A DNA stretch of 34,714 nt from Chrysophaeum taylorii (GCA_029834535.1 JAQMWT010000385.1:1-34714), one strand, 5' to 3'. Counted from the first letter of the stretch, positions 1-10,020 are shown. Numbers and translations are program-made. The notes: generated from the letters alone by a model not told the origin.

Positions 1-833
1 TGCAGAGAAATCTGCTGCCTCTTACCCTTATCCGTCCGTTGAGAACGTGATCTCTTCCTTACCCTTCTTCTTCCTTTCTACACAATCAAATAGTCCTCTG
101 ATTTGTGCCTACGCTCATCATCATGGTCTAGCGCGTCCCGAGGTATGTAGCACTATACACTTAACCTTTCTCGTGTAGTTCTAGATGCCGCCTGTCGTGT
201 TCTGAGGATATAGGGAACATAACCTTTCATTCCCCGAATTAACCTTCCAGACGTTCACGATGAGACGGGATGGTTTCCCAGGTGACTTACCACTGCTTGC
301 TAAATGCTCTGCAGGTTATGGGCCCAGGCGGGTCCCTGAGAAACCATGTGTTAAAACGTGCACGTAACCTATGGGTATTGACTGTTACCGCGCCAGTTCA
401 GCCTCGACATGTGGCACGCTTGTCAATATATCGCCATTACCATTGGGCTGTATATAATATTTTTTTGCACACGTGATCGTGTAACCTTGTGTGCACCTGT
501 TCATAGCATCGTATTGTCATGTCAATGTTGATGTGTGTGTAATTGGCTAACCTGTACTCTTGCACACATGTTATGGAATATTTTGGGTACGTCCACTCGT
601 ACATTCCATGGCAATGCACTTAACAAGCTCCTTGAGAGCACCAAAACTAACCAGCTGCCTGAGTGACTACGCTTAGCGACACTACTCTGGACTCACAGCT
701 TGCACAGTCGTCATATAGACACATCTTTCCATCGAAAACGATGAGTGTACATAGACACCGATAGACAGACCCCTTAGAATGTCTAGACAGTGTCAACTGC
801 GTGACTGAACCCACAGGTTCCCCGTCAACTGCT
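1..833 (+). other. Probable LTR and leader of element A, non-coding
   Basis: There is no convincing gene. An AT-rich TATA-like stretch lies at 451-466 (TATATAATATTTTTTT), followed by a CACGTG E-box-like hexamer at 470-475. This is the best promoter candidate for element A. The position upstream of the gag-like frame suggests LTR plus untranslated leader, but I found no second LTR copy in the window to compare it with. Confidence 0.4.
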
Positions 834-2009
834 ATGGCAGAACACGCAGCACGAGCCGCACCCAAGGCGATCACAGGAAACCGGTTTCAGCTTCAGAACC
901 GCAAGGTATCCTTGCAAATCAAGCATATCAAGCAATTACTACGGTCCAGTCATGCCGATGCTTTCCTCGAGTACGACCCGTACGAAGCATATACTCGGTC
1001 ATGCAAGGACTACGAAATCCTCCGGAATCAAATTCTCGATCGCGTTTTCCTGGAATGGAAGACCGATAGGGCTGCTGACCTCCGTTTAGCTGTTGATGAA
1101 TTGCCCCCTGAGTATCAGGAATGGCATTTCACCAACGAAGCTTTCCCCACTTACCTGATGCAGAAGGTAGCTCAGCTAACTACTGTCTGTTACGACTATG
1201 AAGTCAAGGCATTACGTCCTGAAATCAATGCTCGTTTCTTAGAAGAGGAACGAATCTTAAATCGCGCGCACCCGAAGGCACTAGCTTTCGACACCCGTGT
1301 TCGTGCCCCGGTTACCATGTTTTCGTTAACTGCAGCTGACTGGCACACTTATCCGAACACGTACGCTACATTCTTGCATACTTACTTCAATCTTGAAAGT
1401 GTTGGAAAACCGGCACTTGCGGCCTGGCCCGCCATCAATGAGGTATACAACAAAAGTTATTTACCCAACAAGGCTCGAGCTATTATGCTCATCGCCTTTA
1501 GTCACTACGAGTCTGTTACGACTACTGATGTGTCTTATTTGAAACAGCAATTTAACTCTGTTGTTTATAATCCTAACTGGTATGTCCATGTATTTATCGA
1601 AGCTGTCCTAGCATTTAGGCAAATCTCTTACCAACTTAACCAGGAAGAGACTGACCTTCAATTCGACTTTGGCACTCTTTGCAGAAAAATCTATGAAGAG
1701 ATACATCGGCATTATGCCGATAATACCAGCAACAACCGTTACGATCGTGGTTGGGTAGATTGGTGTTATATGTACGAAACCCGATCTTCATCTCGACCTG
1801 TGCCAGAAGCTGAACGATTGTGTCACCCTACCAACCCTAGCTACATTTTAGAATACGCATTAGACCTTTACAATGTCGTATCAAATGGGTCGAACAAAAG
1901 ACGTTTAGAACGCCCTGTTTCTTGGCAACCCTATGTCGAAGGTTTATCATCTCAACCAAAGCCAAAGTTACTACTTACACACACTTTGGACTCATCAGAC
2001 AAAGTCTGA
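834..2009 (+). CDS. Gag-like N-terminal region of element A polyprotein
   Basis: This is an open frame of about 390 residues from the first ATG at 834; the frame is open a little further upstream, but only with GTG. It is rich in Tyr, Arg, Leu and Glu and predicted mostly helical, as expected for a capsid-type protein. I see no CCHC zinc knuckle and no catalytic motif. The assignment to gag rests on its position upstream of the protease in the same direction. Coding seems to continue in the frame that is open at 1922-2620, so a frame change falls in the overlap near 1985-2009. This could be decay or a translational shift; I see no classical slippery heptamer. Confidence 0.55.
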   Translation: MAEHAARAAPKAITGNRFQLQNRKVSLQIKHIKQLLRSSHADAFLEYDPYEAYTRSCKDYEILRNQILDRVFLEWKTDRAADLRLAVDELPPEYQEWHFTNEAFPTYLMQKVAQLTTVCYDYEVKALRPEINARFLEEERILNRAHPKALAFDTRVRAPVTMFSLTAADWHTYPNTYATFLHTYFNLESVGKPALAAWPAINEVYNKSYLPNKARAIMLIAFSHYESVTTTDVSYLKQQFNSVVYNPNWYVHVFIEAVLAFRQISYQLNQEETDLQFDFGTLCRKIYEEIHRHYADNTSNNRYDRGWVDWCYMYETRSSSRPVPEAERLCHPTNPSYILEYALDLYNVVSNGSNKRRLERPVSWQPYVEGLSSQPKPKLLLTHTLDSSDKV

Positions 2010-2913
2010 CTCAAACTGCTAACACACTCGCCTTCATCACTTCGTCCCAACCTGGTACATCTTCCACGTTTAATGCTAGACGCTTGCGTAACTCTAATGA
2101 TGCTCGCCAGCCTTTCTCTCGCAGCGATTTATCGTATTATCGTCCTGGTGATTCTTACGTCACCAAGAAAACTGCCGGACAGTCCCATGACCGTCCAATT
2201 TACCCCCGCACTTTTGACAGGTCCTCTCGGTCTAACATGAAATTATTAGATCGAACAAACCACACCTTAAACACCCTGCGAGAACAGTGTAGCGAACTCA
2301 CGAAGCATGTGACAGATAATGATACCACGGCTCAGCTACAACATAATATCAACAAGTTATTTGAGACTCTATTACAATCAGCTGACATTCTGTCAACGAC
2401 ATCTACTGAGGACAACAGTAGTTTACTTCGTCTAAACGAACAGCTCATGTTTGCAGAAGACATCATTTATGATGTAGACGTTCATCTATCCTCGACCGAA
2501 AAGTCGTTAAACTACGTGGAGCCACAACACCATACTGTCGTTACTGCTCCCACCCCAACACAACTCCTTCTACTACAAACACACAGGGTAGTCCTTCCAA
2601 TACTGTGTCTAAGTGTCTAATCTCTTTACCGCTTCCGCCATCTCGGCTTTACCACCAGCATTATTGTCCAGGCTATCTTCACAGGTCCAATCTGCCCTCA
2701 ACCTACCATCACAAGCCGAAACCAAAGGGATGCCGATCATACTTCGCTATCGTCATTTGACGAAAAGCACGGCATGGCTGATGAGGCTGACGAACCATCA
2801 CCACCTGTTCAACCGATCATTATTCCAACTAATCTGTTATTGCTGAAGACTTCTTTACAGCCAGCCTCTCCACTACTTGCCCACATTCGGAAAACGCCTT
2901 CCTCACCAACTAC
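2010..2913 (+). pseudogene. Continuation of gag-like region with frame changes
   Basis: After the frame change near 2000 the protein continues in the frame ending at 2620. It has a basic Ser/Arg/Tyr-rich part, then a helical, possibly coiled-coil stretch around 2250-2480, then the motif STEKSLNY at 2492-2515. Beyond about 2560 the sequence is Thr/Pro-rich and the frame is lost. Coding-like composition reappears in another frame at 2702-2910, acidic then proline-rich, before the protease frame. I read this as the C-terminal part of gag and a linker, damaged by small insertions or deletions. Confidence 0.45.
2492..2515 (+). other. SLNY motif 1, candidate polyprotein cleavage site (gag / protease)
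   Basis: The frame reads STEKSLNY followed by VEPQ. It lies between the gag-like region and the retropepsin. The nucleotide core GTCGTTAAACTA is shared with motif copies elsewhere in elements A and B. Confidence 0.5.
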
Positions 2914-3561
2914 ATGAAGGTAAACAGTGTCCCTCCACATTGCTCTTTTCTATATTTTGACTCTTGTGCTACCATCTCATTGATGTCCACCTACGATTTC
3001 GCAATACCCAATCATATAATTCCATTGGACTCCAACTACGCGCCGATTGTTATTCAGACGGCAACAGGACAACAACGGGCATCACACATGATGTTAACAC
3101 GCAACATCGTTATTCCCCTACCAGATCATCCACAAGTTGGCTATGTTAAGATCGACTTCGCTTTATGTCTTCAGCCAGTGCATGACCGACATCTCGCTAT
3201 CCTGAGCATGCTCGAGTGGAACCAGACGAACCTTACCACTGTGTTCAATGATCGAGCTGAGCCAAAGCTCAGCGCTGTCACGAGCCGCATAGACAAAGAT
3301 GTACGTATACCCATACACTATGTAGCAGCTAATTTACCTGCTCTCCCTTGTCTCGCTTACAACATCGCTCGCGACAAGCAACTCGAACTTCGTTCCCTCG
3401 CATTTCCCCTCAAGCGATACCATGAAAACAGGGATCTACTGGCATACTACGACTACCTACTCCAAAGTGTTTTACCAGATCGCCCGTGGATTCGCCCTTT
3501 GGTTCTCAATCTTCGGAAACAGAACAAGTTTGTTCAGCAAAATACGCAGCCATTAACTTGA
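2914..3561 (+). CDS. Retropepsin-type aspartic protease of element A
   Basis: The frame encodes about 215 residues. Near the start, YFDSCATISLM (about residues 14-24) matches the active-site region of retropepsins, with Asp-Ser-Cys in place of the usual Asp-Ser/Thr-Gly. About 75 residues later HLAILSMLEW matches the C-terminal flap-side motif that is usually hydrophobic-hydrophobic-Leu-Gly. Such proteases act as dimers and cut the element polyprotein. The frame closes at a TGA (3559-3561), and the same frame reopens at once into the methyltransferase. The stop could therefore be a point mutation or a readthrough stop. The Gly-to-Cys change in the triad could reduce activity. Confidence 0.65.
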   Translation: MKVNSVPPHCSFLYFDSCATISLMSTYDFAIPNHIIPLDSNYAPIVIQTATGQQRASHMMLTRNIVIPLPDHPQVGYVKIDFALCLQPVHDRHLAILSMLEWNQTNLTTVFNDRAEPKLSAVTSRIDKDVRIPIHYVAANLPALPCLAYNIARDKQLELRSLAFPLKRYHENRDLLAYYDYLLQSVLPDRPWIRPLVLNLRKQNKFVQQNTQPLT

Positions 3562-5487
3562 CTACTTTCACGCCCAGTGTTTCTCTCACAAGAGTCCAAT
3601 CTCCGCAAACCCTCTGTCATGTTACTTTGTTCTGGTTTGTCAACTCCGGCGTTCCTGTCTCAAGCCACTAATGACTTAGGCTTAAATATCAATGTAAAAG
3701 TTGTTGTTGAGTCTGATGATACGCTTGTTCGTATGTTACGCCACCGTTTTCCTACTGTACTATTATTTGAATCTCTCCCCGCCTATATTAACCATCTTCA
3801 CCTAATCTCACCAGAGGAAAGGCGCACATTCTATTGTGATATAATTGAGATCACTCCTCCCTGCACAAACAGGAACTTACTAAAACAGCATAAGACAGAA
3901 GACTTACACAGCCTGCTGGACGACTCTCTTTTAGACAGCATGTTGTCTGTCATCAAGCTACTCCAGCCCTTGGTGCTACTGGCTGAGATGACGCCTCCGC
4001 ACAAATACTGTCATCAAGACCACATCACAGTGGCCAATCTCATCCATTCTACTCTCGATTACTGTGTCGATGTTGTTGACAGGTTCCCGACCTACCTCTG
4101 TGGCGACTACCAATCTAGAGAAAGGTGGATATGCATCGCACGCAGATATTCTACTGGACCAATTAAAATAGTATCGTGGCCCATCCTCCATCCACGCCCC
4201 TTCCTAAAGATCGTGGATGATCTACAAGCTATTCCCAAGCGCCTTTGGCTACCTAACCACATATCCAAAGACTGGATCCGGGTGTTCCCCGATCCTCCAT
4301 ATATCCCCGTTCCTAAAACGTTTGCACCTTACTCTCGCACAGGTTCTGTTCAGCTTACTATGGACCTTGAATCCCTCAATATGTTACTGCTTCGCCTTCA
4401 CTCACAACAGGCTCGCGAGCAACGTACTCACTCTGTTCAATCCGAGTGTACTTATCATCAGTTGTGCTTTAAACGCTACTCTATGGAGCCATTACCCAAT
4501 GCAACACATCCTATACACGTCAAGATTCTTACAGTCCTCTATAACGTGTTTGCAAGCTTACATACTAACTCACCCACTCCTGTGTCATATTACATAGCAG
4601 CTTTCGAAACTAACCAACCGTCACACAGGTTATTACTTACAACCTCATCAACATCACACAACTCCTACTTCTTAACTGGTGGCCACCATTCCGACGGCAA
4701 CCTCACCATAGAGAACGCCACCACAAAAAAATTCAACTCCCATCAACGCCTTTGGAAGCACGTATACGTTCACTGCTTCCGACATCCCCCGCGACCGGGA
4801 CAGGTCCATATATCTGGAGCCGTTTATGGGTTACTTGTGGATAGTCCAAGCCCTTCTCCAAGTTGGCTCCGCTACCACCTATGGCACCGCCATACAAAAC
4901 CTCGTGTCCAGATGCGCTCTCGTGATGCCTGGCTGCCTTACCTACAAGGCCACCGACAACTCTTTCGATTACAAGGATTCTCTTTTTGCTCTGGAAGATC
5001 ATCACCTATCTCATAGTCGCTATATAGGGTACCTTCGTGGAAGTGACCGCAAACTTGGCTCTAAAATCCACTCAATGCTTGCTCCATTGCCAACCGTCCG
5101 AGGGTATGCCAATATTATTTTACTCGACCCTCGCAACGGGAAATTACGCTACCCCACTCGACCGGAGTTGATTCGTGCTAACAACCACACCAAACAACAG
5201 GAATCTTTCCTCTTGTCTCTACGCCATGACCTTTGCTGTGACATGCTCAGCAATGCTCTGCCTGCCGGTACGTACAGCACTCTGTACAAGCACCTTTCGC
5301 TCATCGTCGCCGATATTAAATCCCTTATGTTGGACCCTACCTTCCAACATACTGCTGCCGTGACGAAGAAATCCTATGTATCCAATTTCATGACCGTTGA
5401 CCAAGCCTCCACCACGTGCAGCACAGATACCTTGTCTTTGGCACAATCTTTTATGATGTCCATTTCCAGCAACTGCTTGACTGAAAT
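3562..5487 (+). CDS. C5 cytosine DNA methyltransferase domain in the element A polyprotein
   Basis: Conserved motifs of C5 DNA methyltransferases appear in order. Motif I is VMLLCSGLSTPAF (from 3616). Motif II is VVVESDDTLVRMLRHRFP. Motif IV is TPPCTN, with the catalytic Pro-Cys at 3859-3864. Motif VI is PLVLLAEM, with the key Glu at 3985-3987. Motif VIII is DYQSRERWICIARR (Gln at 4111). After about 340 residues of variable target-recognition region come motif IX (RYPTRPELI, from about 5147) and motif X (SNALPAGT, 5249-5272). The enzyme would transfer a methyl group from S-adenosylmethionine to cytosine. The frame shifts by +1 at an A7 run (4725-4731). Motif VI has Glu-Met instead of Glu-Asn, and motif I lacks the usual Gly-Gly, so activity of this copy is uncertain. 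It sits between protease and integrase in the same direction, so it is part of the element. Confidence 0.8.
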
Positions 5488-5500
5488 GTCGTTAAACTAT
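5480..5500 (+). other. SLNY motif 2, candidate cleavage site (methyltransferase / integrase)
   Basis: The frame reads TEMSLNY followed by ISSS, between methyltransferase motif X and the integrase zinc finger. The nucleotide core GTCGTTAAACTA is the same as in motif 1. Confidence 0.5.
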
Positions 5501-6567
5501 ATATCTTCGTCCTACGGAGATACTCTCGCTACTCGTGATAATGAGGACGCACCTCCAAGTGACCCTGCTGTGCACCAGGATGACGACGCACCGCCTTCCC
5601 CTGCCTTAGACACCGAACTCGAGTTCGATGTTCGGCGCAACCGGCACATTCCCGCTCATCCAATTCCTCGTAAGTCCCTCGCACACGGATCCACCGAATA
5701 TCTCAATGCCAAAGAACGTGCTAATCGCTTTCACCGGGTGCATCACTGCCCCGACAACGTCGCTGCCAAGGCCCCCAACGTACTTGCTCGCCCTGGATTC
5801 TCTGCTTCTGACATACCATATCGCGACTTATGCACCGACTGCATCGCACACAACAAGCGCCACCCGCACAAGCATTTCAATGCGACCAAGCCTTCTTTGA
5901 GCAAACTCACAAAGCCGGCGAAGTCTGGGCGTGCGACGGCGGCTATGTGACCATCCCATCCGAATGGGGAGGCTTCACACATATCATCGTCTTCAAGGAA
6001 CTCATTTCGAAATTTCTCTTGGTGTACTTTACACGCACCACCAACGCCACGGAGTTCACTCAAGCTCTGGATTTTGTGTATGACTTCTGTCGTACACAAC
6101 TCAATGTGCACATGCGCACCCTCTACTCCGATGCATTCAAGCCTTACTTTAGCCAGCACATTACCTCCCCGTACCGCGTCGATAAGGGCATTCAACTCAT
6201 TGCCTTCCCGCCGTACATGCACCACTTTAACATTGAAGTTGAGTCTGCCATCGGTTTCATCGCCTCCGCCTCCTCAACTCGCCTTCGTTCTCTCCTTAAT
6301 GCTCACTATCGTGGCGCCAAGATCGTGGAACCCGCTATCATGTTCCCATGGGCGGTGATACACACCGTTCAAAGCTATAACCTTCTCCCGAACGCCACGC
6401 TCGAGCGCATTCATCATGCTATTCTGAGTCCGCAACAGCTACTCTACAACCAACTCAGCACTCCCCAATACGGTATGCTCAAGATTTTTGGCGCTGAATG
6501 TTACCTCCTATTGGAGCCCCATGAACACCACAAGTGGGAAATGTTACCTCCTATTGGAGCCCCATGA
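5501..6567 (+). CDS. Copia-type integrase of element A (zinc finger and catalytic core)
   Basis: An acidic linker is followed by a His-His-Cys-Cys zinc-binding region (HRVHHCPDN, then CTDCIAHNKRHPH, about 5731-5865). Then comes the catalytic core: WACDGGY (Asp at 5935-5937), LYSDAF (second Asp) and FNIEVESAI (Glu 34 or 36 residues later, a DD35E-type spacing). This enzyme inserts the cDNA into the host genome. The zinc finger and core are in different frames, joined by a -1 change near 5885-5895. The frame stops at 6565-6567 because of a 43-bp tandem duplication. Without that duplication it would run on into the next open frame. All three catalytic residues are present. Confidence 0.8.
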
Positions 6568-6583
6568 ACACCACAAGTGGGAA
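6498..6583 (+). repeat. 43-bp tandem duplication inside the integrase
   Basis: The segment 6498-6540 is repeated at 6541-6583 without a visible mismatch. Forty-three is not a multiple of three, so the second copy shifts the frame by one and causes the stop at 6565. Confidence 0.95.
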
Positions 6584-7749
6584 CCGTGCCGCCGCAAATA
6601 TCTGTATCTCTGTTGCGCCAACGCACAAAACCCGCTCGTCTCCCCACGCGTCGACCATCTCGCTGACGTCGTCCTCAACCCTGAAAACGGACAAATTCGT
6701 GTTTCGTCCAAGCTGCAATTCCTCTACATGTTGCAGCATCCTACTCCTGATCCTGAACTAGCCCCTCCGCCACACGCTCCTTCCGCGCCTTTCTCGCTCA
6801 CACCCCACACCACTATCCAAGACTATGTCATTCAGAGGGGGACAAGGACTCCTCATCCTCAGAGGGGGCATTCCCCACCTCCTTCCGCTCCTCCTTCTTC
6901 GTCCCCTACTCCGGCCACTTCTCCCTCTTCCGACGCTATCGCCGACGAATCTGGCTCTATGTCACCGCCGCCCTTGCTTCCTTCTTACAAAGACCTTTTT
7001 GCACAAGATGACCTCATTCTTGTCCCAGGTTCCAAACAGCCTAACACTCGCAAGGCCACTTCTATGAAAACTATCCGAGCCCGGTTACAAGCGTCTACTA
7101 TTGGTGCTTACAAGGCCGCTGGTGGCAAACTCGCCGATTTCCGCTGGGATCTTCGCCACCACTTTCTTACGTTTAAGTCTCCCGCCCTCTCCGCCCTTCA
7201 TCTCCGTGGTGGTATCCTCTGGTCTGCTATCTGCTCGGAGGGGGAACATGCGTTGTTAGCTCGTCTTCTTCTCCCGTTGCGCACTGACTTACTTGCCCGC
7301 TACCCGCACGTCGATGGTTACTTCGCCCACGCCAAGTGCGCATCCAGCATCCCAGCTGCAACCTTCTCGACTGCTGATGGTTCACCTACGTGCCCTATTC
7401 CTCAGCCCCTTTTATCGGCGTTCACTGAACACGCTGCTGCCTTCGGCACTTCTTCCTTACAATATGCACTTACGTACCTGGCGCCGACCAGCTTTATTGA
7501 TCACAACTCATCCGAGTTTGGCGCTACTTCTGTATCTCTCGCTGACTTGGAGGAATACCTTCTGGTCTCTACAGAGTTTATCACCCAGGTCTTACGTACC
7601 GACCCTACTATCCATATCCAACTGGAATCTGCCCCTACTACTCCTACCGACGCTGTTTCCGCTTATCCCGAAGTTGCGCACACTGCCTCGACCGCAACGT
7701 CGCTAAACTATAATTCACCAGCCACTGTTGGTCCCGACGAATATAACTA
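6584..7749 (+). CDS. Integrase C-terminal extension and unknown domain of element A
   Basis: The integrase C-terminal part is followed by a Pro/Ser-rich linker (about 6740-6960), which is usual between copia integrase and reverse transcriptase. Then comes a folded-looking segment of about 230 residues (about 6980-7690) that I do not recognise. It has no YVDD box and no other reverse transcriptase motif. It ends at TATSLNY (7691-7711), and 12 codons later at a TAA supplied by the flanking palindrome. Element A would normally continue here with reverse transcriptase. The domain could be an accessory module or a very divergent N-terminal extension of the polymerase. Confidence 0.55.
7691..7711 (+). 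other. SLNY motif 3, candidate cleavage site before the missing reverse transcriptase
   Basis: The frame reads TATSLNY followed by NSPA, at the end of the unknown domain. The nucleotide core has one change (GTCGCTAAACTA), silent at the Leu codon. Confidence 0.5.
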
Positions 7750-7905
7750 ACTAACTAACTTCAGACCTCTCCCGAGCATGGGAGCCAGGCCGGACCGACA
7801 GGAGCCAGTCCTGTGAATAGCCAGTCCTGTGAATTCCGGACTGGCTCCTGTCGGTCCGGCCTGGCTCCCATGCTCGGGAGAGGTCTGAAGTTAGTTAGTT
7901 AGTTA
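7744..7905. repeat. Perfect palindrome, 68-bp arms, 26-nt loop
   Basis: Arms 7744-7811 and 7838-7905 are exact reverse complements; the spacer is 7812-7837. The outer end is four units of TAAC / GTTA. The spacer contains a short direct repeat (CCAGTCCTGTGAAT). A diverged single arm lies at 17509-17577, at the 3' end of a LINE-like fragment. The palindrome may therefore be two LINE 3' tails joined in inverted orientation, or a foldback element. It truncates element A. Confidence 0.95.
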
Positions 7906-8203
7906 ATTACCAGCCTTTGGTTGAAAAACTAGCCCTCTCGAAGAGAAGACGTTGTCGCCAGCTCAGTTTTTCAGTATGTTCGACACTAAACGGATAGCAT
8001 AAACGGGAAGTTCAATATGAGTCTGGCCACATGGCTGGCGCTCGTTGGTGGCGTAATCGATTTGAATCAAGCTGATCGCGATACTTGCGTCGCTCTTGCA
8101 CGCTGTGATGGCCTCGGGAGAGTACAACTTCACGCGCACGCTCCTGCACGGTTTGTATGAGGCCCCCGGAGACGGGCCGCCGATCCCAGGGATCGGGCGG
8201 TAG
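7906..8203. other. No gene recognised
   Basis: This is a short unique stretch between the palindrome and the GC-rich island. I see no open frame or repeat that I can support. Confidence 0.5.
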
Positions 8204-8879
8204 AGCGATGATCAACACGCAAGCCGCGCGGGCAAGTTCTTCGTCATCATTGACAAGTACGAGAAGAGGGTGGGGAAAGGCAAGGCGAAGGTGGTTCGGA
8301 CCTCGACGCTGTACGACACAAAGGAAGAGGCCGCTGCAGCGAGGGACGACTTTCGGCAGGAGCACGAGCCGCTGGAGAACAAGCGCAAGCCTGCGGGCGC
8401 GCCGGTTGCCTCGGAGGAGACGGCGAAGAGGCCGCCGAAGTTGGTGGCCGCGTCGTCGCCGCCGCTGAAGAAGGCCAAGTTCGCGCCGGCCTTTGTGGGA
8501 CCGAAACGGGGTGCTCGTCGTGCCGTCGGAGACAGCTCACTGGGCCGGCCTCCCCTGAGCAAGAAGCGCAAGGCTGAGTTCATCGACTCATAGCGCGCCG
8601 AGGATCTCGCCAAGTGCTTGCAGCGCGCCCGGAGAAAGCGGAAGACGAGGCACTTTTCGAGGAACATGGCGTATGTTTCATGCGGTACTCGCGGACGGCC
8701 CGCGAGTAAAAGCTCGTCTACCGCGCCGAGAATGGAGGCAAAGACGAGATCGCCCATCTCGCGATCGAAACCCAACGCCACGCCAAGAAGCTCAAGCGGA
8801 ATGCCGGAACCCTTCGCTCCATTCCCCAGTCTGAGCTGCAGCGCGCCAACAACAGCGGCATGGACTCTACTACCGAATA
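8204..8879 (+). pseudogene. Unrecognised basic protein, broken
   Basis: Coding-like sequence begins just after a stop at 8201-8203, with GKFFVIIDKYEKRVGKGKAK from 8231. It continues through a Lys/Arg/Ala/Pro-rich stretch to SKKRKAEFIDS and a stop at 8591-8593. Further coding-like sequence follows in a shifted frame: EDEALFEEHGVCFMRYSRTARE, an in-frame TAA at about 8703, then a charged segment ending DSTTE at 8879. The C-terminal KKRK clusters could be nuclear targeting signals. I do not recognise the family. A long minus-strand frame (8212-9165, 317 codons) overlaps it. I favour the plus strand because its composition looks more protein-like, but this is uncertain. Confidence 0.35.
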
Positions 8880-9203
8880 AATTCGTAGTAGACCTCTGGA
8901 CAGTGTCGCGATAGGTCCGAGAGGGTGCCCCGCTCACTTTGGAGCCGAGTCCGCGTCGAAATCCGGGGGTCTCGGGCCATTTTATCCGTACCGCGGGCGA
9001 CCGAAGACAGATTTTGAGCCTCAATGGACTAAAAGAGGGCTCACGTCGCTCTGCCGGGTCGCCCGAGACCACTTGTACCTTCACGGACTGCGCAAGGGGA
9101 CGTTTCGGCGGGTGTGGCCGGGCGACACGCGGGTTTCGGTCGGCGCGATTTTTTTTTTTGCGCAAACTGGAAGTGGGTTTATGGCCGAAGAAGCTCGTAC
9201 CCT
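8880..9203. other. GC-rich gap between two convergent broken genes
   Basis: I see no gene here. A T12 run lies near 9151-9162. The two neighbouring genes point toward this gap, so it would hold their 3' ends. Confidence 0.4.
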
Positions 9204-10020
9204 TTAGGAGATGGGTCGAGTGTCGGTTTCATCGAGGAAGATGCCAGCGTATTCCAAAACCGCACGGATTGTGGGCTCTTTCTCGGGTTTGAGCGCCAAG
9301 TACTTCTTGTCGAAATTGTAGCCGTAGAGCAAGGTGTGGCTTTCTCCCGGGATGGGTGCGGTTTCGTCATCCTCGGGAACCGAGGCGCGTAGGGCCTTGC
9401 GAAAATAACAGGCGTAGGGCCTTGCGAAAAAAACAGGCGTCTCCACTGACGACAAGGGCGACGGAGTCGCCGTTAAGGGGGAGCATGGTGAGATGGACGG
9501 TGAGCTGGCCCGGGATGGTTTCGGCGTCTTCGTGGGTGACGCCGAGGTAGTGGACCTCGAGGGCGCTGCGGTGGCAGAAGTCGCGGAACACGTTGAGGAT
9601 GAGATTCCGCTGGCGCACACTCGAGACCTCGACCTCGAACGTTCTGCGCATGTTGCACCTTTCGCCGAAGTCGCGGAGGAACTCGTCTTGGATGATGGCG
9701 TTGGGGCATTGTCTCTTGTAGCGAGGGGAATAGAGTGAGGTGCGGATGGTGCCGCGAATCGTCGGATCTTCGCGTAGGTAGCCGGAGTGGAGCGCGGTCG
9801 GGTCGTTGTCGAAGTACTGACGGTCGACGCGGAACACGTCGCGCGCGAACCTTGTAGCGACTTGGGGACGGCTGAAGCCCACGTAGACGATGTGGACGTA
9901 GGCGCCGAAATCTTCGATGTACTTGGAACCCTCGGAGGCGGCTGCGGCGGGGGCTTGCGCGTGATCGTGTTTGCGTTTCTTGGCGTCGGTAGGAGCGGGG
10001 GTGGTGTCGACGAACACCAT
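9204..10020 (-). pseudogene. Unrecognised protein of about 270 residues, broken by a 25-bp duplication
   Basis: The ATG is at 10020. An N-terminal low-complexity part containing a KKRK cluster is followed by a soluble-looking domain (SKYIEDFGAYVHIVYVGFS, DVFRVDRQYFDND, CNMRRTFEVEVSSV, LNVFRDFCHRSALEVHYLG). The frame breaks at the tandem duplication 9387-9436. The C-terminal part (PGESHTLLYGYNFDKKYLAL to DETDTRPIS) continues in another frame to 9204. The sequence reads as a real former protein, but I do not recognise the family. It converges on the broken gene at 8204-8879 and shares its high GC content, so the two may have arrived together. Confidence 0.45.
9387..9436. repeat. 25-bp tandem duplication
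   Basis: Units 9387-9411 and 9412-9436 differ at one base (GAAAATAACAG versus GAAAAAAACAG). The 25-bp length breaks the reading frame of the minus-strand gene. Confidence 0.9.

Larger units (their letters stand above)
1..7743 (+). mobile_element. Element A: Ty1/copia-type retrotransposon carrying a DNA methyltransferase, 3' truncated
   Basis: Coding segments in one direction give the order gag-like, retropepsin, C5 cytosine methyltransferase, HHCC plus DDE integrase, then an unknown domain. Integrase upstream of the place where reverse transcriptase should be is the Ty1/copia order, and the integrase core also looks copia-like. No reverse transcriptase or RNase H follows: the frame ends in a stop codon formed by the flanking palindrome that begins at 7744. 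Several frame changes (near 2000, 2600-2910, 4725-4731, about 5890, 6541) and an in-frame stop at 3559 show that this copy is decayed. I could not identify the 5' LTR, the primer site or a target duplication. The left end may lie outside the window. Confidence 0.8.

Noticed and set aside
4725..4731. A7 run as a programmed -1 frameshift site
   Set aside because: The required change is +1 and no downstream structure is evident. A single-base insertion in a homopolymer is simpler.
7744..7760. TAAC / GTTA units as telomeric repeats
   Set aside because: Only four units are present, as part of a longer defined palindrome arm that is also a LINE-like 3' tail.
8212..9165. Minus-strand open frame of 317 codons
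   Set aside because: It overlaps plus-strand sequence with better protein-like composition, lies in very GC-rich DNA where long chance frames are common, and resembles no family I know. Not excluded, only disfavoured.
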